A stretch of 64,000 bases of DNA from Bradyrhizobium sp. 141 (GTDB taxonomy: Bacteria > Pseudomonadota > Alphaproteobacteria > Rhizobiales > Xanthobacteraceae), in NCBI RefSeq assembly GCF_023074055.1, contig NZ_JADPKR010000053.1, forward strand, positions 154,839 through 218,838, written 5' to 3'. Positions 35,272 to 43,878 of this stretch are shown here, one piece after another. The notes beneath the pieces were generated by a model. It ran no database searches and was not told the origin of the DNA. It saw only the letters and a program-made list of their open reading frames with translations. Made by a program: the position numbers and the translations under genes. Numbering within the stretch: the first letter of the stretch is position 1; each line of letters starts with the position of its first letter.

Positions 35272-36198
35272 ATGCCCCTGCGCTTGTTCCTGACCTCCGG
35301 CGATCTCATGGCCGACCGCCGCTTCGAGTTCGCGCGCGACCTCCAGCTCAAGGGCGATCTGCCCGCCGCCGCCGACCTGCTCGAGCAGGCGCTTGAGCTC
35401 GCGCCTGATTTCACCTCGGCCTGGTTCACGCTCGGCGAAGTCCGTCAGCAGCTCGGCGAGCGCGACAAGGCGATCGCGGCGTTTCGGGAGGCGCGCCGGT
35501 CCGATCCTGGCGATCAGCACGGCGCCGGCCTGCATCTGATGCGGCTCGGCGATGCCGCGATGGCGGAGATGCCCAAGGCCTATGTGCAGGCGCTGTTCGA
35601 CCAATACGCGCCGCGCTTCGAGCATACGCTGATCAACGATCTCGGCTATCGCGCGCCGAGCCTGATCTTCAAGGCGGTGGTGGCCGCACGGGTCGCCGCC
35701 AAGAAGCCGGCCCTCTTCAAGCGCACCATCGATCTCGGCTGCGGCACCGGCCTTGCGGCAGCCGCCTTCGCCAAGCAGGTCGACCATTTCATCGGCATCG
35801 ACCTGTCGCCCGGCATGATCAAGCAGGCGCGCGCCACCAATCTCTATGCCGAGCTCGAAGTCGCCGACATGATCGAAGGCCTGCGCACCAAGGGCGATGC
35901 CGGCGCGAACCTCGTCGTCGCCGCGGATGCGTTCGTCTATCTTTCCGATCTGGCGCCGATTCTCAACGAAGCCAGGCGCGTGCTCGTATCGGGCGGCGTG
36001 CTCGCCTTCACGCTGGAGACGCATGACGGCAGCGGCGTCGTTCTCGGCGAAGGCCTGCGCTATGCCCATTCGGCGGAATATGTGCGCGGCGCCCTCGCCA
36101 AGGCAGGCCTGATGCTGCTGACGCTGGAGCCGGCCTCGCCGCGCATCGAGAACAATGAGCCCGTGCGCGGCCTCGTCGTCGTCGCCGAGAAAACTTGA
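35272..36198 (+). CDS. TPR-containing SAM-dependent methyltransferase
   Basis: 308-residue cytosolic protein. An N-terminal TPR-like helical region (about 15-75; ADLLEQALELAPDFTSAWFTLGEV is one repeat) precedes a class I methyltransferase domain. SAM-binding motif I is TIDLGCGTGLAA near 150. ADMIEGL and VVAADAFVYLSDL follow, and motif RRVLVSGGVLAFTLE is near 240. Such fusions resemble YjiC/BioC-like predicted methyltransferases; the substrate is unknown. The start is the ATG at 35272, since the longer frame runs through repeat A5. Confidence 0.88.
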   Translation: MPLRLFLTSGDLMADRRFEFARDLQLKGDLPAAADLLEQALELAPDFTSAWFTLGEVRQQLGERDKAIAAFREARRSDPGDQHGAGLHLMRLGDAAMAEMPKAYVQALFDQYAPRFEHTLINDLGYRAPSLIFKAVVAARVAAKKPALFKRTIDLGCGTGLAAAAFAKQVDHFIGIDLSPGMIKQARATNLYAELEVADMIEGLRTKGDAGANLVVAADAFVYLSDLAPILNEARRVLVSGGVLAFTLETHDGSGVVLGEGLRYAHSAEYVRGALAKAGLMLLTLEPASPRIENNEPVRGLVVVAEKT

Positions 36199-36237
36199 GT
36201 CTAGGCGCTAGTCGCCCTGCGATTTGAGCGTCATTGC

Positions 36238-36253
36238 GTCGCAAAGTTGCGAC
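36238..36253. promoter_or_regulatory. Dyad GTCGCAA-AG-TTGCGAC
   Basis: Perfect 7-bp inverted repeat with a 2-bp spacer, 61 bp upstream of the binding-protein start at 36315. It could be a repressor or activator site for that gene. Confidence 0.4.
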
Positions 36254-36314
36254 TTCCCACTTGCGAGCTGAGCTGCGATGCCAGCACAATGCTCCCGCCA
36301 GGGAGAAACAAATA

Positions 36315-37544
36315 ATGACGAAGAATCCATCGCGGCGCGATTTCAGCGCCGCCGCACTCGCCACCATCGCCGCATCCACCTTGCCCGCGCCCTACGTCTG
36401 GGCTGCGGACAAGAAATACGATGCGGGCGCCAGCGACACCGAGATCAAGATCGGGCAGACCGTGCCGCATTCCGGCCCCGGCTCGCTCTACGGCGTGCTC
36501 GGCCGCATCGGCGAAGCCTATTTCCAGATGCTGAACGAGAAAGGCGGCATCAACGGACGCAAGGTCAAGTTCCTCACCATGGACGATGCCTACAGCGCGC
36601 CGAAATGCGTCGAGGCGACGCGGCGCCTGGTCGAGCAGGAGGAAGTGCTCGCGCTGTACGGCTCGCTCGGCACCGCGCCGCAGACCGCCGTGCACAAATA
36701 CCTGAACTCCAAGGGCGTGCCGCAGCTGCTGCTCAACACCGGCGCGTCGAAGTGGAATAACCCGAAAGAGTTCAAATGGACGATGGCGGGCCTGCCGCTC
36801 TATCCGACCGAGGCACGCATTCTCGCGCGGCACGTCGTGAGCGTAAAGCCGAACGCCAAGATCGGCATCCTCTATCAGAACGACGATTTCGGCCGCGACT
36901 TCCTCGGTCCCTTCAAGAAGGTGCTGGCGGATGCCGGCGGCACCGCGCAGGTGATCATGGAGCAGACCTATGATCTCACCGAGCCGACCGTCGATTCCCA
37001 GCTCATCAATCTCTCGAAGTCGGGCGCGGACGTCTTCTACAACATCTCCACCGGCAAGGCGTCGTCGCAGTCGATCCGTAAAGTGGCCGAGCTCGGTTGG
37101 AAGCCGCTGCAGCTGTTGTCGGCGGGCTCGACCGGCCGCTCGATCCTCAACGCCGCCGGCCTCGAGAACGCCACCGGCATCGTCGCCATCCGCTACAACA
37201 AGGAGGTCGGCCTGCCCAAATGGGAGAAGGACCCCGACGTGATGGCGTTCGAGGAGTTGCGCAAGAAATATACGCCGGCTATCGACCCCGACAACACCAT
37301 CGCCTTCGCCGGCTACGGCCAGGCCGTCAGCATGGGCGAGATCCTGCGCCGTTGCGGCGATGATCTCACCCGCGCGAACGTGCTGAAGCAGGCCTCGACG
37401 CTCGCGGGCTTCCACTCGCCCTACTTCCTCGACGGCGTCACCTACAGCTACACGCCTGAGGACTACACGCCGATGAAGACGCTGTTCATCTCCACCTTCA
37501 CCGGCAAGGACTGGGATATTTCCGACAAGCCGATGTCGGAATAG
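36315..37544 (+). CDS. ABC transporter substrate-binding protein, branched-chain amino acid type
   Basis: 409-residue periplasmic binding protein of the LivJ/LivK-like (Peripla_BP_6) group. The N-terminus SRRDFSAAALATIAASTLPAPYVWA is a twin-arginine-like signal. The mature part begins ASDTEIKIGQTVPHSGPGSLYG and continues with EATRRLVEQEEVLALYGSLGT. Ligands in this group range from amino acids to aromatic compounds and amides. No permease or ATPase genes are next to it. The ATG at 36315 follows AGGGAGAAAC. Confidence 0.9.
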   Translation: MTKNPSRRDFSAAALATIAASTLPAPYVWAADKKYDAGASDTEIKIGQTVPHSGPGSLYGVLGRIGEAYFQMLNEKGGINGRKVKFLTMDDAYSAPKCVEATRRLVEQEEVLALYGSLGTAPQTAVHKYLNSKGVPQLLLNTGASKWNNPKEFKWTMAGLPLYPTEARILARHVVSVKPNAKIGILYQNDDFGRDFLGPFKKVLADAGGTAQVIMEQTYDLTEPTVDSQLINLSKSGADVFYNISTGKASSQSIRKVAELGWKPLQLLSAGSTGRSILNAAGLENATGIVAIRYNKEVGLPKWEKDPDVMAFEELRKKYTPAIDPDNTIAFAGYGQAVSMGEILRRCGDDLTRANVLKQASTLAGFHSPYFLDGVTYSYTPEDYTPMKTLFISTFTGKDWDISDKPMSE

Positions 37545-37573
37545 GCAGGGGTGCGAGGCGGCGCCGCCGCCTC

Positions 37574-37728
37574 TTCCCTTCTCCCCTTGTGGGAGAAGGT
37601 GGCGCGAAGCGCCGGATGAGGGGTTGCTTCAGCAAACTCAGATGTGAAAGGTGGCTCGCGGAGAGAGACCCCTCACCCGTCTCGCCGCTGCGCGGCGAGC
37701 CACCCTCTCCCACAAGGGGAGAGGGTAA
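37574..37728. repeat. Family E palindromic element, copy E2
   Basis: Facing hairpins with outer arms CTTCTCCCCTTGTGGGAGAAG and CTCTCCCACAAGGGGAGAG. It lies in the convergent gap between the binding-protein gene and the end of the sugar operon. Confidence 0.85.
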
Positions 37729-37747
37729 GAGAGCGCATCCACTGCAA

Positions 37748-38590
37748 TTAACCCAACCGATACGCAGCCTTGGCATTCACGCCAAAAGCCTTGTCCCGCA
37801 GCTGCGGGCCAAGCCTCGCCAGGCACGCCTCCAGCGCGCTCTTGATCTCGCCGTAGCTTCCCGCAAGCAGGCACACCGGCCAGTCCGAGCCGAAGATCAG
37901 CCTGTCCTCGCCAAAACAATTTGCGGCGTGCGCAACGAACGGAAACAGCCGTTCCGCATCCCAGTCATTCCAGACCGCCTCGGTCGCGAGTCCGGAGATC
38001 TTGCACCAGACATTGTCGCAAGTCCCGAGCGCTTTGATGCGATCGAACCATTCGGCGCTGCCGCCGTCGGCGATCGGCGGCTTGGCCGCATGGTCGAGCA
38101 CGAAGCGCGCTTGCGGAAACGCCTGTGCGGTTGCGACGGCGGCGGGGAGCTCGCGGGTGCGGACGAGGAAATCGTAAGCGAGATCGTGCGCGAACACAGC
38201 GGTGAGGCCGCGCTGGACGTCCTCGCGCAGCAGCCAATCGGGATCAGCCTCATCGTGGACCTGATGGCGGATGCCGACGAGCTTTTCGCCGCCCGGCGAG
38301 CCGCACAGCCGGTCGAGCGTGTCGCCGAGCCCGCCGTCCGTCAGGTCGGCCCAGCCGACGACGCCAATCACTGATGGCGTGGCATGCGCGATGCGCAAAA
38401 ATTCCTCGGTCTCCTCGAGAGATGAACGGCATTGCACCACGATGCTGGCGTCGATGCCGTTGGCTTTCAGCAGCGGCGCAAGATCGGGCGGACCGAAGGC
38501 GCGGCGGATCGGCGTCAGTTCGGGCGCGTCCATCCAGGGATAGTCGGCGCGCGCCGGATCCCAGAAATGCTGGTGGCCGTCGATGATCAT
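37748..38590 (-). CDS. Amidohydrolase-fold lactonase, L-fuconolactonase type
   Basis: 280-residue TIM-barrel hydrolase of the amidohydrolase-2 family. It opens with MIIDGHQHFWDP (the HxH metal or substrate site). Later marks are HQVHDE near 108, FVLDHAAKPPI near 163 and IFGSDWPVC near 236. Close relatives open L-fucono- or L-rhamnono-lactone rings. It is the last gene of the minus-strand sugar operon, directly after an aldose dehydrogenase. It would hydrolyse that enzyme's lactone product (inference). Confidence 0.85.
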   Translation of the reverse strand: MIIDGHQHFWDPARADYPWMDAPELTPIRRAFGPPDLAPLLKANGIDASIVVQCRSSLEETEEFLRIAHATPSVIGVVGWADLTDGGLGDTLDRLCGSPGGEKLVGIRHQVHDEADPDWLLREDVQRGLTAVFAHDLAYDFLVRTRELPAAVATAQAFPQARFVLDHAAKPPIADGGSAEWFDRIKALGTCDNVWCKISGLATEAVWNDWDAERLFPFVAHAANCFGEDRLIFGSDWPVCLLAGSYGEIKSALEACLARLGPQLRDKAFGVNAKAAYRLG

Positions 38591-38593
38591 GCC

Positions 38594-39571
38594 TTACGCT
38601 CCACCCGGCAGCGGCGCGCGCACATCGACGAGGTTTCGCGCACGCAGTTCCTGCCAGAGCGCCGCCGGCACCGCCGTCTCCGACATTGCGATGTTGTCGG
38701 CGACCTCGCCGGCATTGCGCGCGCCCATCACCGCGACCGTCACCGCCGGATGCGCCATGCAGAACTGCAGCGCGGCGGCCTTCAGCTCGGTACCATGCTT
38801 GCGGCAGAGCGCGTCGAGCGCGAGCGCCCGCGCAACCAGCGCCGCATCGGCGTCCTGATAGTTGAACTTCGCGCTCGTATGCGGATTGGCCAGGATGCCG
38901 CTGTTGTAGATACCCCCGAGCAGGATGCCGATGCTTCTGGCCGTGCAGACCGGAAACAGCGCGTCCAGCGCACCCTGGTCGAGCAACGTGTAGCGGCCGG
39001 CGAGCAGGAAGCAGTCGACCGGCACGGCCTCGGCAAAACGCGTCAACATCTCCGACTGGTTCATGCCGGCACCAATCGCCTTCACCGTGCCGTCCTCGCG
39101 CAGGCGCTGCAGGGCGCGGAAGGCGCCCGCGACGGCGTCGCCGTAGTGATCATCGGGATCGTGTACCAGCACGATATCGACGCGGTCGAGCCCGAGTCTG
39201 GCGAGGCTTTCCTCCACTGAGCGCATCACGCCGTCGTAGGAGAAATCGAACACCGGTCGCTCGCGCGGCGTGCCCTTGTAGTGCTCGTCCTCGGCGGCGT
39301 TGCCCTCCGGCGCACGCAGCAGGCGGCCGACCTTGGTCGAGATGACGAAGGACTCGCGCTTCTGTTGCCGCAGGAAGGCGCCGAGCCGCCGTTCCGCGAG
39401 GCCAAAGCCGTAGAGCGGCGCCGTATCGAAGAATCGCACCCCGAGCGACCAGGCACGCGCGATCGTCGCGTCCGCATCGGCATCCCTGACCGGGCTGAAC
39501 AATCCGCCGAGCGGCGCGGAACCGAGGCCGATTGAAGTGACGTCGAGAGCGCCGAGCCGCGACCGTTTCAT
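38594..39571 (-). CDS. Aldo/keto reductase, D-threo-aldose (L-fucose) 1-dehydrogenase type
   Basis: 325-residue NAD(P)-dependent TIM-barrel enzyme. Diagnostic parts are LGLGSAPLGG-like IGLGSAPLGGLF, FFDTAPLYGFGLAERRLG (catalytic Asp/Tyr), ISTKVGRLL (Lys) and DIVLVHDPDDH (His). Relatives oxidise L-fucose or D-arabinose to the lactone. It is two bases upstream of the lactonase gene. The start chosen is the ATG at 39571, 8 nt after GGAAGG, though an ATG two codons earlier exists. Confidence 0.85.
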   Translation of the reverse strand: MKRSRLGALDVTSIGLGSAPLGGLFSPVRDADADATIARAWSLGVRFFDTAPLYGFGLAERRLGAFLRQQKRESFVISTKVGRLLRAPEGNAAEDEHYKGTPRERPVFDFSYDGVMRSVEESLARLGLDRVDIVLVHDPDDHYGDAVAGAFRALQRLREDGTVKAIGAGMNQSEMLTRFAEAVPVDCFLLAGRYTLLDQGALDALFPVCTARSIGILLGGIYNSGILANPHTSAKFNYQDADAALVARALALDALCRKHGTELKAAALQFCMAHPAVTVAVMGARNAGEVADNIAMSETAVPAALWQELRARNLVDVRAPLPGGA

Positions 39572-39676
39572 TCCCATTGCCTTCCAGCAGTCTTCGTACA
39601 CAGTCCAAATCATCTCCCCCGCTCGCGGAAACCGCAAGCGGGGGAGGCACGCAGGAGCGCGGGGCTGGCGGCGCTC

Positions 39677-40609
39677 CTACTTCAACATCTGCGCGACGTT
39701 GTCCTTGGTCACGAGATCGAGGCCGGTGTAGACGATCTCCGGCACCTTCTCGCCCTTCTTGATGGCAAGCAGCGTGTCCATCGCCTTCTCGCCCATCTCG
39801 AACGGACGCTGGCCGACCAGCGCATTGGCATAGCCGTCGCGCAGCAGCTCGAGCTGCATCTTCAGCGTATCGGCGACGACAAGTGTGAATTTGCCGGAAT
39901 CGATGTCCTTCTTGTTCCTGGAGGCGAAGGCCTTGAAGCCTTCGGGGGCGAACATCGGCCAGCCGCCGATGGGAACGATGGCGGCGAGGTCAGGCGTTGC
40001 AGTGCGCATGTCGGTCATCTGCTGCACCGCGAGCGCGGGATCGTCGTTGCAGAAGGTTGGCGAGCCCGGGACCTCGGTCCATTTCGAGCCCTTCAGCGCC
40101 TCGCGCACGCCATCGACGCGCTCGGCGAGGTTCTTGGCGCCGGGACCGCCCGAGACCATCGCGTATTTGCCGCCGTCAGGCCGCATCTTCAGCAATTCCT
40201 TGCCGAGCGCGACGCCGAACTCCTTGTTGTTGGTGCCGATATAGGCGATCCGCTTGGAGCCGGGCGCATCGGCATCGAAGGTGATGACGGGAATGCCGGC
40301 GGCGGTCGCCGCCTCGATCGACTTGGTCATGGCCGCGACGTCGGCGACCGAGATGGCGAGACCATCGACCTTCTGGGTGACGAAGTCCTGTATGATCTGC
40401 GCCTGCGTCGCCGGCTCATGCTCCACCGGCCCCTTATAGATGCACTCGATGTTGCCGAGCTCCTTGGCGCGCTTCAGGCAGCCGTCACGCGCGAAGTCGA
40501 AGAACGGATTGTTCATCGCCTTGGGCACGATGACGAAGCGGTAGTTTGCGGCGAATGCCGGCGTCGCCATCATCGCAACGGCGATGCCGGCAAGAAGCAG
40601 TTTCCTCAT
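39677..40609 (-). CDS. Sugar ABC transporter substrate-binding protein (FrcB/RbsB-like)
   Basis: 310-residue periplasmic sugar-binding protein, Peripla_BP_4 type. The signal peptide MRKLLLAGIAVAMMATPAFA is cut before ANYRF. The mature part holds IVPKAMNNPFFDFARDGCLKRA, VDGLAISVADVAAM and VITFDADAPGSKRIAYIGTNN, typical of ribose/fructose/xylose binders. GGAGGAGAC precedes the ATG. Gene order ATPase-permease-binding protein places it third in the importer. Confidence 0.93.
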   Translation of the reverse strand: MRKLLLAGIAVAMMATPAFAANYRFVIVPKAMNNPFFDFARDGCLKRAKELGNIECIYKGPVEHEPATQAQIIQDFVTQKVDGLAISVADVAAMTKSIEAATAAGIPVITFDADAPGSKRIAYIGTNNKEFGVALGKELLKMRPDGGKYAMVSGGPGAKNLAERVDGVREALKGSKWTEVPGSPTFCNDDPALAVQQMTDMRTATPDLAAIVPIGGWPMFAPEGFKAFASRNKKDIDSGKFTLVVADTLKMQLELLRDGYANALVGQRPFEMGEKAMDTLLAIKKGEKVPEIVYTGLDLVTKDNVAQMLK

Positions 40610-40702
40610 TGTCTCCTCCACCCTCGTTTGGTGCCCGTCCTCTTTGGAACGTCCGGGAAGCGGACAGGCGGCATTTATTTGCCCTCCCGGAACGACGTCA
40701 AT

Positions 40703-41785
40703 TCAGGTCATCCGCGAGCGAATGCGGTCGACCAGCACGGCCAGAATGATGATCACGCCCACCAGCGTCTGCTGCCAATAGGAGCTGACCTGCGCCAGCA
40801 CGAGGCCGTTGCGGATCACTTCCAGCAGCACGCAGCCGACGATGGCGCCCAGCGGACCACCGATGCCGCCGGCGAGGTTGGCACCGCCGATCACGGCCGC
40901 CGCGATCACGTTGAGCTCGTAGGATGTCGCCATGTTGGCCGGCGCCGACCCCAGCCAGCCTGAGATGATGATGCCCTGAAGGCCTGCCGCGAGCGCGCAG
41001 ATCACATAGACCTCGATCTTCACCCGCACGACCGGAATGCCGGTGAGTTCGGCAGCCTTCTCGTTGCCGCCGAGCGCGAAGACGTGGCGCCCGAACGAGG
41101 TGTGATGCAGCACGACGGCCATCGCCAGCGCGAGGATCACGAGGTAGATGAAAGGCACGGGCACGCCGAGCACGTCACCCGAGGTCGCTGCGTAGAAGTA
41201 ATTGGCATCCGGCCCACCCGGGAAACTGCCGCGGCCGTTGGAGACGACATAGCCGAGCCCGCGCACGATCGAGAGCATGCCGAGCGTGGTGACGAAGGGC
41301 GACAGGCCGAGCACCGCGATGCAGAAGCCGTTGACGAGGCCGGCGATCAGCGCGACGCCGAGCCCGGCGAGAACAGAGACCACCAGGATCAGGCCCGGCA
41401 CATTGGCAACTACGGTCTTGCCGTCGGCCGCCATGTGAACGAACAGGGCGCCCGCGGGCGAGCCAGGCGCCGACAGCTCGGTCATCACCATCGAGGTGAT
41501 CATGGCGGAGAAGCACATCATCGAGCCGACCGAGAGGTCGATGCCGCCGGTGATGATCACGAAGGTGACGCCGAGGGTGGCGATGGCGATGAAGGAAAAG
41601 TTCTTCGCCACGTTCTGCATGTTGCCTTCGGTGAAGAAATACGGACTGGCGAAATGCATGACCACCAGCAGCACCGCCAGCGCGAGCAGGACATAGCCGG
41701 TCTGGGAGGCGAAGATGCCGCGCTGCCACCATCTGATCCGGCCGATATTGGTGAAGCTGATCGGAGATTCCATGGGCATGGCCAT
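40703..41785 (-). CDS. Sugar ABC transporter permease (FrcC/RbsC-like)
   Basis: 360-residue inner-membrane permease of the BPD_transp_2 family with about ten helices. Conserved blocks are TLGVTFVIITGGIDLSVGSMM, GLVNGFCIAVLGLSPFVTTLGML and NVIAAAVIGGANLAGGIGGPLGAIVG. Its ATG overlaps the ATPase stop as TGATG, so the two subunits are translationally coupled. It works with the 252-residue ATPase and the binding protein at 39.7 kb. Confidence 0.94.
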   Translation of the reverse strand: MAMPMESPISFTNIGRIRWWQRGIFASQTGYVLLALAVLLVVMHFASPYFFTEGNMQNVAKNFSFIAIATLGVTFVIITGGIDLSVGSMMCFSAMITSMVMTELSAPGSPAGALFVHMAADGKTVVANVPGLILVVSVLAGLGVALIAGLVNGFCIAVLGLSPFVTTLGMLSIVRGLGYVVSNGRGSFPGGPDANYFYAATSGDVLGVPVPFIYLVILALAMAVVLHHTSFGRHVFALGGNEKAAELTGIPVVRVKIEVYVICALAAGLQGIIISGWLGSAPANMATSYELNVIAAAVIGGANLAGGIGGPLGAIVGCVLLEVIRNGLVLAQVSSYWQQTLVGVIIILAVLVDRIRSRMT

Positions 41786-42543
41786 CACGCCGCCTCCTTC
41801 GCGCCGGTGATGAGGGCGGTGACTTCCTCGGGGGAGGTCTGGTGGATCGCCTTGTCGGCCCGCTTCTCGCCGCGGCGCATGACGACGACGCGATCGCACA
41901 CCGCGAAGACATCAGGCATGCGGTGCGAGATCAACATCACCGCGACGCCCTGCTCCTTCAGCCGGTGAATCAGGCCGAGCACCTGCTCGACCTGGCGCAC
42001 CGAGATCGCGGCGGTCGGCTCGTCCATCATCACCAGCCGTGCATTGGAGAGCCGCGTCCGCGCGATCGCGACCGCTTGGCGCTGGCCGCCGGACATCTGC
42101 TTGACGAGATCGTCGGGGCGCGTCTCCGAGCGCAGCTCGCCGAACAGCTCCAGCGCCCGCGCCGCCATGGCCTTGTGGTCGAGCAAGGCAATGGGCCCGA
42201 ACTTGCGCTTCAGCTCGCGGCCGAGGAACACGTTGGCCGCCGCCGTGAGGTTGTCCGATAGCGCGAGGTCCTGGTAGACGACCTCGATGCCGACGGCGCG
42301 GGCATCGATGGGCCGGCTGAAATGGACCGCGTTGCCGGCAAAGCGGATTTCGCCGTGGCTGGGACGGAAATTGCCGGCGATGATCTTGACCAGCGTCGAC
42401 TTGCCGGCGCCATTGTCGCCCATCAGCCCGACCACCTCGCCCGGGAAGACCTGCAGGTCGACGTCATGCAGCGCGCGGATCGCGCCGAACTCCTTGCCGA
42501 TGCCGGTCAGCTCGAGGACCGGAGTCGCGTCAGCATTTGCCAT
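41785..42543 (-). CDS. Sugar ABC transporter ATPase, single-domain (FrcA-like)
   Basis: 252-residue ATP-binding subunit. Walker A is GDNGAGKST (about 42-50), the signature MSGGQRQAVAIA (about 149-160) and Walker B LVMMDEPTAA, followed by ISHRM with the switch histidine. RbsA and XylG have two such domains in about 500 residues. The single domain fits the fructose-type FrcA group. It lies 12 nt downstream of xylA. Confidence 0.93.
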   Translation of the reverse strand: MANADATPVLELTGIGKEFGAIRALHDVDLQVFPGEVVGLMGDNGAGKSTLVKIIAGNFRPSHGEIRFAGNAVHFSRPIDARAVGIEVVYQDLALSDNLTAAANVFLGRELKRKFGPIALLDHKAMAARALELFGELRSETRPDDLVKQMSGGQRQAVAIARTRLSNARLVMMDEPTAAISVRQVEQVLGLIHRLKEQGVAVMLISHRMPDVFAVCDRVVVMRRGEKRADKAIHQTSPEEVTALITGAKEAA

Positions 42544-42555
42544 CAGCGGACTTCC

Positions 42556-43878
42556 TCAGACATGACGATTGACCAGGGATTCCAGATATTCCTGCCGGCC
42601 TGAGCGCGGCTGCGGGTCGAAGCCGGGCTCGAGCGCGCGGTCGGCGAGATCGGCGAGCGAGCGCTGGCCGCCGAGAATGGCGCGGCCCTCGGGCCCGGCC
42701 CATCCCGCGTAGCGTTTGGCAAGCGGCGTCGTGAGTGCGCCCGCATCGAGCATGTCGGCCGCGGCGAGGAAGGCGCGCGCGCAGGCATCCATCGAGCCGA
42801 CATGGGCATGGATCAGGTCGTCCGGGTCGATCGACTGTCGCCGGATCTTGGCGTCGAAATTGAGCCCGCCCGTGGTGAAGCCGCCGCGGTTCAGGATCTC
42901 GTGGAACACCAGGGCGAGCTCCGGCACGTTCATCGCGAACTGGTCGGTGTCCCAGCCGAGCAGGTCGTCGCCGCGGTTGACGTCGAGCGAGCCGAACACG
43001 CCGAGCGCCTCGGCGAGCGCGACCTCGTGATGGAAGGAATGACCGGCGAGGATGGCGTGGTTCTGCTCGATGTTGAGCTTGACGTCCTTGAGCAGGTCGT
43101 AGCGCGCGAGGAAGCCGTAGCAGGTGGCGACGTCGAAGTCGTATTGATGCTTGGTCGGCTCCTTCGGCTTCGGCTCGATCAGGATCGGGCCCTTGAAGCC
43201 TATTTTGTGCTTGTGCTCGACGACCAGCGAGATGAAGCGGCCGAGCTGGTCGAGCTCGCGCTTGAGATCGGTGTTGAGCAGGGTCTCGTAACCCTCGCGC
43301 CCGCCCCACAGCACATAGTTCTGGCCGCCGAGCCGGTGCGTCACCTCCAGCGCGGCCCGGACCTGGCCGGCGGCATAGGTGAAGATGTCGGGGTCCGGAT
43401 TGGTCGCTGCGCCCGCCATGTAGCGGCGATGCGTGAACAGATTGGCGGTGCCCCAGAGCAGGCGGACTTTCGCGGAAGCCATCTTCGCTTCGAACAGATC
43501 GGCGATCGCATTGAGATTGGCGACGGACTCGGCGAGCGAGGCGCCTTCCGGCGCCGCGTCGACGTCGTGGAAGGTGAAGAACGCCACGTCGAGCAGGCGG
43601 AACAGTTCGAAGGCGACATCGGCCTTGGCCCGCGCCTGCGCCATCGCATCGGTGCCGTGGTGCCAAGGGCGCAGAAACGTCTCGCCACCGAAGGGATCGC
43701 CGCCCGGCCAGCACAACGAATGCCAATAGCAGACCGCAAAGCGCAAATGATCCTCGAGCCTGCGGCCATGGACGAGGCGGTCCTTGTCGTACCAGCGGAA
43801 GGCGGGCGCTTGTCCCGCGTCCTTGCCGGCGAAGGCGACGGGTGCACTTGCATCGAAGAATTTGGCTGACGCGTTCAC
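42556..43878 (-). CDS. xylA: Xylose isomerase
   Basis: Converts D-xylose to D-xylulose in the cytosol, 440 residues, typical of the long (class II) isomerases. [18 protein letters not shown] holds the catalytic histidine. [26 protein letters not shown] and the late metal ligands in [18 protein letters not shown] are intact. The start is a GTG directly after the xylB TAA stop, with GGAGTCC inside xylB as ribosome-binding site. The pair xylB-xylA is therefore tightly coupled. Confidence 0.97.
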   Translation of the reverse strand: MNASAKFFDASAPVAFAGKDAGQAPAFRWYDKDRLVHGRRLEDHLRFAVCYWHSLCWPGGDPFGGETFLRPWHHGTDAMAQARAKADVAFELFRLLDVAFFTFHDVDAAPEGASLAESVANLNAIADLFEAKMASAKVRLLWGTANLFTHRRYMAGAATNPDPDIFTYAAGQVRAALEVTHRLGGQNYVLWGGREGYETLLNTDLKRELDQLGRFISLVVEHKHKIGFKGPILIEPKPKEPTKHQYDFDVATCYGFLARYDLLKDVKLNIEQNHAILAGHSFHHEVALAEALGVFGSLDVNRGDDLLGWDTDQFAMNVPELALVFHEILNRGGFTTGGLNFDAKIRRQSIDPDDLIHAHVGSMDACARAFLAAADMLDAGALTTPLAKRYAGWAGPEGRAILGGQRSLADLADRALEPGFDPQPRSGRQEYLESLVNRHV

